Positions 18,147 to 26,543 of a stretch of 56,994 nucleotides of DNA are shown one piece after another. The DNA is from Candidatus Zipacnadia bacterium (GTDB lineage: Bacteria; Armatimonadota; Zipacnadia; Zipacnadales; UBA5352). Numbering within the stretch: position 1 is the stretch's first letter; each line of letters opens with the position of its first letter. A program made the translations under genes and the position numbers. The DNA is taken from NCBI GenBank assembly GCA_029820295.1, contig JALGVA010000010.1, forward strand, positions 1 to 56,994, read 5' to 3'. The notes below the pieces were generated by a model, which saw only the letters and a list, made by a program, of their open reading frames with translations, was not told the DNA's origin and did not search any database.

Positions 18147-21038
18147 ATGATAGGCCTGCGGCCGATCGCGCCGCTGGTGTGCGCGGCATGCATCTTGCTC
18201 ACGACGTGGGGGGAAGCGCAGGCGCAAGCTGGCCGGACCACCGTGGATCACCCCGCCGGGCTGACCCGGCTGGTCGTGCATTCACCGGCACTCATCGCCG
18301 TTACCGGCAGTAGCGGTGGCGGCAATGGCGGTGGCGATGGCGGCGATGGCGGTGAGGAGCCCGGCGACTTCGTGGAGCCCGACATGCCCCCGGCCCAGGT
18401 CCGGCCCAGTCAGACGGTTGAGTACGTCTACCGTCCCGCCGGCCGTTTCCAGTTCTGGACAGGCTCGGAAGTTGCCGGCGGGGGCAACCCGCTGGTGGCG
18501 GGGGACGAAGCGCGTCTGATTGCCAGCCTGTCCGCCGCGGCGACCGACTGGGATCTGACCAGCTTCACGTCGAAGTTGACGGTATCGGTTGACGGCACGA
18601 CCTACGATCCCTATGAACAGATGTTCAATCAGGATCCGGAGGCGTCGCCGGGCGACCTGCCCATCTTCTGGACGCAGGACCTGACGGCGGGCACGCGCGA
18701 CGTGGTGGGGGAGCAGTTGCTGCCCCTGATGAGCGACGTGCCGACCGCGGGCATGCCGAATGTGCGCATCCGCATGAGCTACACGCTGGTGCACGACGGC
18801 CTCATGATAGACTACATCATCTACAACGACGACAGCGTGGCGCACAACATCGGGCTGCGGGTGATGATCGACGCGCTGTTCGGGGCGGCGATTCGCGACG
18901 GCGCGGCCATCGTGCTTGACGACGGGACCGTGATCACGAACGAGACCAAGATCCCCGATCCGAGCAACCCGGGCATCGCGATGCCGAAGACATGGGTGGC
19001 ACGTGACAACGCGAACAACCCGCTGGTGAGCCTGCGCGGGACGCTCGACGGGTCCGAGGTGCGCGATGCGGGCGTGGCGTCGGAGAGCGCGGGGGTGCCC
19101 GACGAGATTGCCTTCGGCCAGTTCCGCAACATCGGCGGTACGCTGCAGTGGGACTTCCAGCCGAACCCGCGGGCGTCGTTGCTGGGCGAGGACTGGGCCT
19201 ACGCGGTGAAGTGGTTCGAGCGCACGCTGCAGCCGGGGCAGAGCCGGCGCTTCGTGACCTACTACGGGCTCGGGGCGGCGGCGGTGGACTACGATCCGCC
19301 TTACGCGCTGGCGGCGTACGCGCCATCGGCGCTGCAGGTGGCTGAGGGTGACGACCCGGAGACGCCGGAGATCGAGAGCTACTACCTGACCGACCCGGAC
19401 GGCAACTCGGTGTTCGAGATCGTGGCGATGCTGGATAACTTCGGCACGTCGCCGCTGACGAATGCGACCGTGCGCATCAGCCTGCCGGAGGGACTGGAGC
19501 TGTACCCGGACACGCAGCCGCGCACGGTGTCGATGGGCCTGGTGAACCGGAATCAGTCGCCGCTGCCGATGGCGCGGTGGACGGTGCGGGCGGTGGCGAC
19601 GCGGCCGGGCACGGCGGAGGTGTCGGTGACCGGGCCGCTGGGCAAGGTGGTTCGGCAGCAGATCAGCATTCCCGCGGTGCCTATCATTCCCGCGCGGACC
19701 TCGCTGCTGGGGCTGGAGATGCTGTCGATTCCGTTCGAGTTCACGAACTCGGATGCTTCGAATGTGTTCGGCTCGTTGGCCGACTCGGTCTTCCCGGGCG
19801 GTCCGGTGGCGATGTGGCGCTGGAACCCGGGGAGCGGGCAGTACCTGACCTACCCGGACCCGTTCGTCGCCAACATCGAGCCGGGCGTGGGCCTGTGGCT
19901 GCTGAACCAGAACCGGGAGACGATCGTGCTGCCGGCGGGGGCGACGCAGGTCAGCCAGAACGTGAGCTTCACGCTGCCGCTGTCGCCGGGCTGGAATCAG
20001 ATCGGCGGCCCGTACGCGGTGCCGATGCGCTTCGACCAGGTCGAGGTGCTCGATGCGCAGGGGTCCCAGTGGTCGATTCAGGAGGCGGCGCAGCGCGGGC
20101 TGATCCTGCCGGTGCTGTACTCCTACGACGCGGAGAACAACGAGTACGAGTGGTCCACGTCGCTGCAGGCGGCGCGGATCATCCCCTTCGAGGGCTACTG
20201 GCTGCTGGCGTTCCGGGATGTAGCGCTGGTGTTCCCGCCGCCGAGCCTGTCCACGCTGGGAGCGGAGATGCAGGTCGCGACGGCCGAGGCGGCGGACGAG
20301 GGCTGGCAGGTGGGCCTGAGTGTGGAGAGCGCGGGGCGGAGGTGTGGCGAGCGCTATCTGGGGGTGGCGCAGAGCGCGTCGGCCGGGGTTGACCTGCACG
20401 ACGTGCCCGCGCCGCCGTCGGCGCTGAGGCCCGGACCGGTGGTGGACGCGTACTTCACGATCGGCGACGCCGGCGGTCCGCGCTATCTGGTGGACACGCA
20501 GCCGGCGACGGCGGCGACGAAGACCTGGACCCTGACGGTGGTGGCGGAGGAGCCGGGCGCCGCGGTGACGCTGCGCTGGCCCGAGCTGTCCTCGACGCTG
20601 CCCGACGGTCTGGTGGCGACGCTGGAGGACCTGGACGGCGGGCGCCAGACCTACATGCGCACGAGCGGGAGCTACACCTACAACTCAGGGACGGGCGGTG
20701 CGCGGCACTTCCGGGTGGTCGTGCGGGAGCGAGCGGGGGCGGCGCTGGGGCTGACGGCGACGGCCCAGGCGGCGAGCGGCCGAGGTCTGGAGATCCTCTA
20801 CACGCTCAGCCAGTCGGCAACGGTGGACGTCGAAGTGCGCAACATTGCGGGGCGGGTCGTCAGTCGCGTGGCATCGGGGCGTGAGGCCGAGCAGGGGCAG
20901 AATACGTTGGTGTGGAATGGGATCAGCGACGCCGGGACTGCGGTGCCGGCGGGGACGTATATCGTACAGGTAACGGCGAGGTCGGCCGAGACGGGCGAGC
21001 AGGCGAGCGTGATCAGGACGGCGACCATCGGCCGGTAA
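18147..21038 (+). CDS. Secreted protein of unknown N-terminal function with shared FlgD-like C-terminal module
   Basis: 963 aa with a clear signal peptide (MIGLRPIAPLVCAACILLTT...AQAQA). A Gly/Asp-rich linker (GGGNGGGDGGDGGEEPG, about 53-72) leads into a large beta-rich region (about 85-415) that I do not recognise. A CARDB/DUF11-like Ig domain follows (about 420-510, LDNFGTSPLTNATVRISLP). From about residue 519 to the end comes the module shared with its two neighbours, including the YMRTSGSYTYN motif and the terminal FlgD-like domain (VRNIAGRVVSR...PAGTYIVQVTA). ATG 18147 has AAGAGG 6 nt upstream. It starts 58 bp after the subtilase. Probably a structural or binding surface protein. Confidence 0.8.
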   Translation: MIGLRPIAPLVCAACILLTTWGEAQAQAGRTTVDHPAGLTRLVVHSPALIAVTGSSGGGNGGGDGGDGGEEPGDFVEPDMPPAQVRPSQTVEYVYRPAGRFQFWTGSEVAGGGNPLVAGDEARLIASLSAAATDWDLTSFTSKLTVSVDGTTYDPYEQMFNQDPEASPGDLPIFWTQDLTAGTRDVVGEQLLPLMSDVPTAGMPNVRIRMSYTLVHDGLMIDYIIYNDDSVAHNIGLRVMIDALFGAAIRDGAAIVLDDGTVITNETKIPDPSNPGIAMPKTWVARDNANNPLVSLRGTLDGSEVRDAGVASESAGVPDEIAFGQFRNIGGTLQWDFQPNPRASLLGEDWAYAVKWFERTLQPGQSRRFVTYYGLGAAAVDYDPPYALAAYAPSALQVAEGDDPETPEIESYYLTDPDGNSVFEIVAMLDNFGTSPLTNATVRISLPEGLELYPDTQPRTVSMGLVNRNQSPLPMARWTVRAVATRPGTAEVSVTGPLGKVVRQQISIPAVPIIPARTSLLGLEMLSIPFEFTNSDASNVFGSLADSVFPGGPVAMWRWNPGSGQYLTYPDPFVANIEPGVGLWLLNQNRETIVLPAGATQVSQNVSFTLPLSPGWNQIGGPYAVPMRFDQVEVLDAQGSQWSIQEAAQRGLILPVLYSYDAENNEYEWSTSLQAARIIPFEGYWLLAFRDVALVFPPPSLSTLGAEMQVATAEAADEGWQVGLSVESAGRRCGERYLGVAQSASAGVDLHDVPAPPSALRPGPVVDAYFTIGDAGGPRYLVDTQPATAATKTWTLTVVAEEPGAAVTLRWPELSSTLPDGLVATLEDLDGGRQTYMRTSGSYTYNSGTGGARHFRVVVRERAGAALGLTATAQAASGRGLEILYTLSQSATVDVEVRNIAGRVVSRVASGREAEQGQNTLVWNGISDAGTAVPAGTYIVQVTARSAETGEQASVIRTATIGR

Positions 21039-21060
21039 GCGTGCCGGGATCATCATCGAT

Positions 21061-21077
21061 CGTTCGGCAGCCGAACG
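21061..21077 (+). promoter_or_regulatory. Short perfect inverted repeat before the second FlgT-like gene
   Basis: CGTTCGG (21061-21067) and CCGAACG (21071-21077) form a 7-bp hairpin or protein-binding dyad, 24 bp before the start codon at 21102. No good promoter hexamers are seen here. It could be an operator, an RNA-stability hairpin or chance. Confidence 0.35.
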
Positions 21078-21101
21078 CAGACAGGATAGGAGAATGCAAC
21101 G

Positions 21102-22172
21102 ATGACGGCGATACGATCCAGCAAGCTGGTCGGCCCGACGAGCATTGCGCTTGCCGCGCTGATGCTGGTGCTGACCGTGCCGATGAGCGTACTGCCGACG
21201 GCTGAGGCACAGGACACGGACAGGCTGCTGCTGCTGTTCCCGGTTCTGGACCGCAGCGACTCGGGCTATGAGGACGTTGCGGCCCGCGCTACGGACTATC
21301 TGCAGATCGCAATGAGCGAGGTGGCCGGGCTGCGGGTCGCCGAGTTCTCGCCCACCTCGCCGATGGTACTGCGGGCGGTCGAGGAGGGCCAGATCCGCTC
21401 GGTGGACCTGGAGACGGCCGTCACCGATCCGGTGACGGCCATCCAGATCGGCTGGGCGCTGGGGGCCGACGAGGTGTGCCTGGCGACGGTGTCGTCGATC
21501 GAGACGTCGGCGGAGCCGATGCAGGTCGAGGCGCTGCTCAACGGCACGTGCTACATTGTGAGCGACAACGTGGACGCCACCACGATGCAGGTGGCCGAAC
21601 GGCCGACGCCCGGGAACACCTTCGGCGTGGCGGGCACGAGCATGATGCGGGAGGGCTACGAGGGCACGATGCCGCCGCTGGTGCGGGAGGCGCTGCGGGA
21701 TGCGGCGCGCAAGGCGTCGCAGGTGCTGGCGGGCATGCCTGCGGAGGAGATGGCCGCGGAGCGGCCGGCGCGCGGGGACAAGGGGTGGCGCTGGGCGCTG
21801 GCGCTGCTGATCGTGGCCGGGCTGGTGCTGGCGGCGGACAGCGGCGATGACGGGGACGCCGGGCCGGTGGCGGCGGCGGTGCCGCCGCAGCCGCTGCGCC
21901 TGGAGATCGAGCCCGCCGCGATTCGGATGTTCTGGAATGCGCCGAACTCAACGCTGACGGTATTGCGCTACGATATCCAGCGCTCGACGGACAACGGCGT
22001 GACGTGGAACCCGGCGCCGGGGTCGCAGGGCAACGTGGAAGCGGATGACACGAGCTTCGCGGACTTCGATGTGGACGAGGGCCAGAGCTACCTGTATCGC
22101 ATCCGCGCGCAGTACACAACCGCAGGGCCGTCGCCGTTCGCGCAGTTCCAGTCGGTGGTGTTCCCCGGCTAG
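21102..22172 (+). CDS. Exported protein: CsgG-like N-domain, membrane helix, fibronectin III
   Basis: 356 aa with a signal peptide (about 1-36, ending PTAEAQ). The N-terminal domain (about 39-220) begins LLLLFPVLDRSDSG and has the alternating pattern of TolB-N/CsgG-like proteins, including GWALGADEVCLATVSSIE. A hydrophobic helix follows (about 229-245, WRWALALLIVAGLVLA), then an Asp/Gly-rich spacer and one FN3 domain (about 262-354, RYDIQRSTDNGVTW). This is a shorter paralogue of the gene at 11448. It lacks the FlgT-C-like part. The start is ATG 21102, with AGGAG 11 nt upstream. A strong hairpin follows the stop. It is likely an envelope component of the same surface system; the exact role is unknown. 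Confidence 0.72.
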   Translation: MTAIRSSKLVGPTSIALAALMLVLTVPMSVLPTAEAQDTDRLLLLFPVLDRSDSGYEDVAARATDYLQIAMSEVAGLRVAEFSPTSPMVLRAVEEGQIRSVDLETAVTDPVTAIQIGWALGADEVCLATVSSIETSAEPMQVEALLNGTCYIVSDNVDATTMQVAERPTPGNTFGVAGTSMMREGYEGTMPPLVREALRDAARKASQVLAGMPAEEMAAERPARGDKGWRWALALLIVAGLVLAADSGDDGDAGPVAAAVPPQPLRLEIEPAAIRMFWNAPNSTLTVLRYDIQRSTDNGVTWNPAPGSQGNVEADDTSFADFDVDEGQSYLYRIRAQYTTAGPSPFAQFQSVVFPG

Positions 22173-22220
22173 GCGTGGGATCGGCGTCGTTGCGATGGAA
22201 TGCGGCGCACGAGATGAGAG

Positions 22221-22251
22221 CTGCCCGCGGCGTGTTGTCTGCCGCGGGCAG
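22221..22251 (+). terminator. Strong hairpin terminator after the second FlgT-like gene
   Basis: A perfect 11-bp stem, CTGCCCGCGGC (22221-22231) and GCCGCGGGCAG (22241-22251), with a 9-nt loop and no T tract. It lies 48 bp after the stop and 20 bp before the next start, so it may cause only partial termination. Confidence 0.6.
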
Positions 22252-22271
22252 CAGCGATTAAGGGGCGAGCC

Positions 22272-24242
22272 GTGACAGGACGAGCAGCAGTCATCGCCTT
22301 GGGGATCATGGTCGCGTCATGCGGCTGGAGCGTGGCGCAGGGGCCGCGGCTGGACGGTGTGCGGCTGAACCTGTGGCCGACGCCGCGGGTGGCGCCGGCC
22401 GACGGCCTGACGGCCAGCACGGTGCGCGCGGAACTGCGTGACACGCGCGGGGCCCCGGTCGCGGACGGCACGAGGGTGGTGTTCCGGATCGAGGGCGGGC
22501 AACTGAGCCTGGGTGGGGACGAACGTCGCCAGGTGGTGACGACGACGACCGTGGGAGGCAGTGCGACCGTGTTCGCAACCTCGACCACACCGGGCGTGGC
22601 GACGATCTTCGCCGAGTTGACCACCGGGCAGGGGAAGAACCAGACGACGGTGGCGTTCGTAGAAGAGGGCAGCTCGCTGCTGGGGGAGGGCGGGGTGGCG
22701 CACGTGCGTGGCGGCTGGGTGGGCTACGCCCTCGACCTGGCCCTGGTCGAGGCGCGCGACGGGGCCGAGGTCGAGTTCGGGTCCGTGCTGGTGTGCGCCG
22801 ACGATGTGCTGCAGATCGACGTGACCACGATGGAGCTGCGCGCGACCGCCGCGCGCGTACAGGTCGGCGACGAGTGCCTGGCGGCCGACGAGCTGAGCTA
22901 CAACCTGCTGGCCGGCCAGGGGGTGTTGCGCCGGATTACCGATGAAGGTGTGGTGCGCCGGTGCTTCGACTGCTTCACCCTGGAGGAGCGCGAGCCCGAG
23001 ACGGAGATCACGGGCGAGATGCTGCGGCTGTTCCCGGCGGATGCGGCGGCGTGGGCGGTCGCGGATGGGGTGTCGATCTACCCGCAGGAGAAGGTGGTGC
23101 TGCGGGGGGCGACGCTGTATGCGGGGGAGCGCAAGGTGCTGGACCTGCCGCGCTACTGGATCATCGCCATGCCGGGCTACAGCGGCACGACGCACTCGGG
23201 GGTGCTGGGGGTGAGCCTGGACGGGGGGCTGGCGGTGGACTTCCCGTACTTCTACCGCGTGACCGAGACGCAGACGGGGGCGATCAAGTTGCAGCGGGGG
23301 GCCAGCGCGGGGAGGGTGATCGCGCGCGAGGACTGGTCGCTGGCGCTCGAGGAGGCCTATGACACCGGGCGGAGCGAGGGCAGCGTGAGCCTGGTGGGAC
23401 TGCCGCGCAGCGACTGGGGCTTCGAGTGGCGCGACCAGCGACGGCTGGGCCCCCGGCGCGACGGCTACTTCACGGCCTACTCGCCCGACCATGAGAGCTG
23501 GTACTTCGACGCGAACGTCTATCAGTGGTCAGGCAACGATCGGCTGAATATGACGGCGTCGGCGCAGTTCCCGCTGGACGAAGGGGCGTCCTACGCCGTG
23601 GGAGCCGACTGGCTGACCAGCAACCGGCCGGCGGGCGTGTGGAACGCGAGCTATCGCGTCGGCACGGCGGTGGGCGTGCGGCACGCGTCGGGGCTTGACG
23701 AAGGGCTGGTGGGCCAGCACCAGGTCTACGGGGGGCTGGACTTCCCGCGGCAGCACCTGGGCGCGCGCACGAGCGTGCGGCCGTCGCTGAGCAACCTGTT
23801 CACATGGGACACCAGCGGCTTCCAGCAGAACTCGCTGCGCGGGGAGCTGAGCCTGCGCGAGGTGTTCAGCAGCGACGTGTCGGGGTGGCTGTCGTACCAG
23901 GGGCAGCTCACCAGCGGCGACAACGCGGACGGCTACGAGCACCTGGTGAACCTCGACCTGCGCGCATACCACGGCGCGCAGTGGAGCAGCTACTTCACCG
24001 GCACCTACGACCTGACCGACGAGGAGCTGTACACGTTCGGGCTGGTTGACTGGTACGTTGACGCGGACTGGCGGGTGGCGTTCGCGGCCACCTACTACCA
24101 GGTCGAGGACAGCGACTACGACGACTTCGAGGTCACGGTGGCGCGCCGGATCGGGCCCACGGAGGTCGGGCTGCGCTGGTCCGAGGAGAGTAACCGCATC
24201 GCCATTGAGGTGGGGAGCCTGGCCGGCCTGGGTGTGTACTGA
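22272..24242 (+). CDS. LptD/OstA-like outer-membrane beta-barrel with N-terminal Big_1 (invasin-type) Ig domain
   Basis: 656 aa. The signal peptide (about 1-23) contains VASC, which also fits a lipobox. Residues 37-125 are a Big_1/invasin-like Ig domain (ADGLTASTVRAELRDTRG). Residues 150-270 resemble the OstA/LptA-like domain that precedes the LptD barrel (VQVGDECLAADELSYN, then YPQEKVVLRGATLY). From about 280 the sequence alternates aromatic and polar residues as in a transmembrane barrel, and it ends in a terminal Tyr like a BAM-recognised beta-signal. LptD inserts lipopolysaccharide in the outer membrane. The Ig fusion, the short barrel and the location beside surface-protein genes leave open a role in protein export or display. 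GTG start. Confidence 0.72.
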   Translation: MTGRAAVIALGIMVASCGWSVAQGPRLDGVRLNLWPTPRVAPADGLTASTVRAELRDTRGAPVADGTRVVFRIEGGQLSLGGDERRQVVTTTTVGGSATVFATSTTPGVATIFAELTTGQGKNQTTVAFVEEGSSLLGEGGVAHVRGGWVGYALDLALVEARDGAEVEFGSVLVCADDVLQIDVTTMELRATAARVQVGDECLAADELSYNLLAGQGVLRRITDEGVVRRCFDCFTLEEREPETEITGEMLRLFPADAAAWAVADGVSIYPQEKVVLRGATLYAGERKVLDLPRYWIIAMPGYSGTTHSGVLGVSLDGGLAVDFPYFYRVTETQTGAIKLQRGASAGRVIAREDWSLALEEAYDTGRSEGSVSLVGLPRSDWGFEWRDQRRLGPRRDGYFTAYSPDHESWYFDANVYQWSGNDRLNMTASAQFPLDEGASYAVGADWLTSNRPAGVWNASYRVGTAVGVRHASGLDEGLVGQHQVYGGLDFPRQHLGARTSVRPSLSNLFTWDTSGFQQNSLRGELSLREVFSSDVSGWLSYQGQLTSGDNADGYEHLVNLDLRAYHGAQWSSYFTGTYDLTDEELYTFGLVDWYVDADWRVAFAATYYQVEDSDYDDFEVTVARRIGPTEVGLRWSEESNRIAIEVGSLAGLGVY

Positions 24243-24555
24243 GCGGGGTGGGCGAGGGCAACGGCGGACAGGCAGGATGCTGTCCCGCGAAAGGCGACGG
24301 CAGACGGCAACGGCCTCCTCACGCCCCTGAGTTCGCCGGCGCGAACGCTTTCCGCCTTTCCCTGTCCCGCACCTGATGCGGGGAAGCGGGAGAGGGGAGG
24401 AACGGCGCCTAAGGACAGACAGCGGCAGCAAGGGGGGATGACGGCGGCGAACGGGAAGGCGCCTGGAAGCGTCAGTAGGTCACAGGACATGAAGTTCGCG
24501 AGCCGCGCAACCGGAGGAGCCGGGGGCGTGGACCTGTGTGTTCCGGATGGTGGTC
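24243..24555 (+). other. Spacer before uvrB with GGCAACGG repeats and two dyads
   Basis: No gene is seen. The spacer carries GGCAACGG units near 24258 and 24306. It has a perfect inverted repeat GTTCGC-CGGC-GCGAAC (24331-24346) and a hairpin CCCGCA/TGCGGG (24366-24382). No convincing -10/-35 pair was found. The first dyad is a candidate SOS-type operator for uvrBC, only by position and symmetry. Confidence 0.4.
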
Positions 24556-26541
24556 ATGAAGCGCTTCGAGGTCGTGTCTGAATTCGAGCCGACCGGCGAC
24601 CAGCCGCAGGCGATCGAGGCGCTGGCGCGAGGCATCGACGAGGGGGCCGAGCATCAGGTGCTGCGCGGCATCACCGGGTCGGGGAAGACCTACACCATCG
24701 CCAAGGTCATCGAGGCGGTGCAGCGGCCGACGCTGGTGATCGCGCACAACAAGACGCTGGCCGCGCAGTTGTGCGCGGAGTTCCGCGAGTTCTTCCCGGA
24801 GAACGCGGTCGAGTTTTTCGTGAGCTACTACGACTACTACCAGCCCGAGGCGTATCTCCCGGTCACCGATACCTACATCGAGAAGGACTCGCAGGTCAAT
24901 GACGAGATCGACCGGCTGCGGCACTCGGCGACGCAGGCGGTGATGGAGCGGCGCGACGTGGTGGTGGTGGCGTCGGTGTCGTGCATCTTCGGCCTGGGCT
25001 CGCCCGAGCAGTATGAGGAGGTGACGCTGCGGCTGCACCAGGGTCAGCGGGTGGACCGCGACGAGGTGCTGCGCCAGCTTGTGAAGATGCAGTTCACGCG
25101 CAACGACCTGAACCCGCAGCGCGGGAGCTTCCGGGTGCGCGGGGACGTCATCGAGATCACGCCCATGGACGAGGACGAGGTGGTGCGCGTCGAGCTGTGG
25201 GGGGACGAGGTCGAGAAGATCATGGTAATCGACCAGCTCACGGGCGAGGTCCTGGAGGAGAAGGGGTCGGCGGTGGTCTTCCCGGCGACGCACTTCGTGG
25301 CGTCGCGGCAGCGGGTGGAGAGCGCGCTGGAGGCGATCGAGCGGGAACTGGCCGAGCGGCTGGCGTACTTCCACAGCCAGAACATGCTGCTGGAGGCGCA
25401 GCGGCTGGAGCAGCGGACGATGTACGACCTGGAGATGATCCGGGAGGTGGGGTACTGCACGGGGATCGAGAACTACTCGCGGCACCTCGACGGCCGGCAA
25501 CCGGGCGAGGCGCCGTTCACGCTGATGGACTACTTCCCGGACGACAAGCTGCTGGTGATCGACGAGTCGCATCAGACCATTCCGCAGATCCAGGCGATGT
25601 ACCACGGCGACCGGTCGCGCAAGCTGAGCCTGGTGCAGCACGGCTTCCGGCTGCCGTGCGCGCTCGACAACCGGCCGCTGACTTTCCGCGAGTGGGAGCA
25701 GCGGGCGGGCCAGTGCATCTACACGTCGGCGACGCCGGCCGAGTATGAGGTGAGCCGCGCCGCGCAGGTGGTGGACCTGGTCATCCGGCCGACAGGGCTG
25801 GTCGATCCGGAGGTGGAGGTGCGGCCGACGCGCGGGCAGGTTGATGATCTGATCGGGGAGATTCGCGAGCGCGCGGCGAAGGGGCAGCGTGTCCTGGTGA
25901 CGACGTTGACCAAGCGGATGGCCGAGGACCTGACGGACTATCTGGCGGAGCTGGACATCAAGGTGCACTACCTGCACTCGGACATCGAGACCATCGAGCG
26001 CTCAGAGCTGCTGCGCGACCTGCGGCTGGGGACCTTCGACGTGCTGGTGGGGATCAACCTGCTGCGCGAGGGGCTGGACCTACCGGAGGTGTCGCTGGTG
26101 GCGATCCTGGACGCGGACCGCGAGGGCTTCCTGCGCTCGGAGACGTCGCTGATTCAGACGATGGGGCGGGCGGCGCGCAACGTGGATGGCAAGGTGATCA
26201 TGTACGCGGATACGGTCACGGACTCGATGCAGCGGGCCATCGACGAGAGCGAGCGGCGGCGGGCGAAGCAGATCGCCTACAACGAGGAGCACGGCATCAC
26301 GCCGCAGTCGATCCGCAAGGCGGTGCGTGACGTGATCCGCTTCCACGAGCAGGTGACGGAGAAGGCGGAGCGGACGGTGCCGGAGGAGGTCGTGGGCGAG
26401 CTGGCGGCGGCGGACCTGGATGCGCTGATCGAGGCGCTGGAAGTGGAGATGCAGTCGGCGGCGGAGGAGCTGGAGTTCGAGCGCGCCGCGGAGCTGCGTG
26501 ACGAGATCGAGGAGCTGCGGGCGCGGGCCGGGCGCGAGTGA
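24556..26541 (+). CDS. uvrB: Excinuclease ABC subunit B
   Basis: Damage-verification helicase of nucleotide excision repair; it is loaded by UvrA and recruits UvrC. It has Walker A (GITGSGKT, about residue 38-45), the damage-probing beta-hairpin ([13 protein letters not shown]), the DEAD-like DESHQT motif, helicase motifs V-VI ([22 protein letters not shown]) and the C-terminal UVR motif that binds UvrC (about 622-657). Length is about 661 aa, as usual. ATG 24556 is chosen because family members start [19 protein letters not shown] 24538 is also in frame, and the Shine-Dalgarno is weak. uvrC begins two bases after the stop or overlaps it, so the pair is coupled. Confidence 0.97.
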   Translation: MKRFEVVSEFEPTGDQPQAIEALARGIDEGAEHQVLRGITGSGKTYTIAKVIEAVQRPTLVIAHNKTLAAQLCAEFREFFPENAVEFFVSYYDYYQPEAYLPVTDTYIEKDSQVNDEIDRLRHSATQAVMERRDVVVVASVSCIFGLGSPEQYEEVTLRLHQGQRVDRDEVLRQLVKMQFTRNDLNPQRGSFRVRGDVIEITPMDEDEVVRVELWGDEVEKIMVIDQLTGEVLEEKGSAVVFPATHFVASRQRVESALEAIERELAERLAYFHSQNMLLEAQRLEQRTMYDLEMIREVGYCTGIENYSRHLDGRQPGEAPFTLMDYFPDDKLLVIDESHQTIPQIQAMYHGDRSRKLSLVQHGFRLPCALDNRPLTFREWEQRAGQCIYTSATPAEYEVSRAAQVVDLVIRPTGLVDPEVEVRPTRGQVDDLIGEIRERAAKGQRVLVTTLTKRMAEDLTDYLAELDIKVHYLHSDIETIERSELLRDLRLGTFDVLVGINLLREGLDLPEVSLVAILDADREGFLRSETSLIQTMGRAARNVDGKVIMYADTVTDSMQRAIDESERRRAKQIAYNEEHGITPQSIRKAVRDVIRFHEQVTEKAERTVPEEVVGELAAADLDALIEALEVEMQSAAEELEFERAAELRDEIEELRARAGRE

Positions 26542-26543
26542 CC

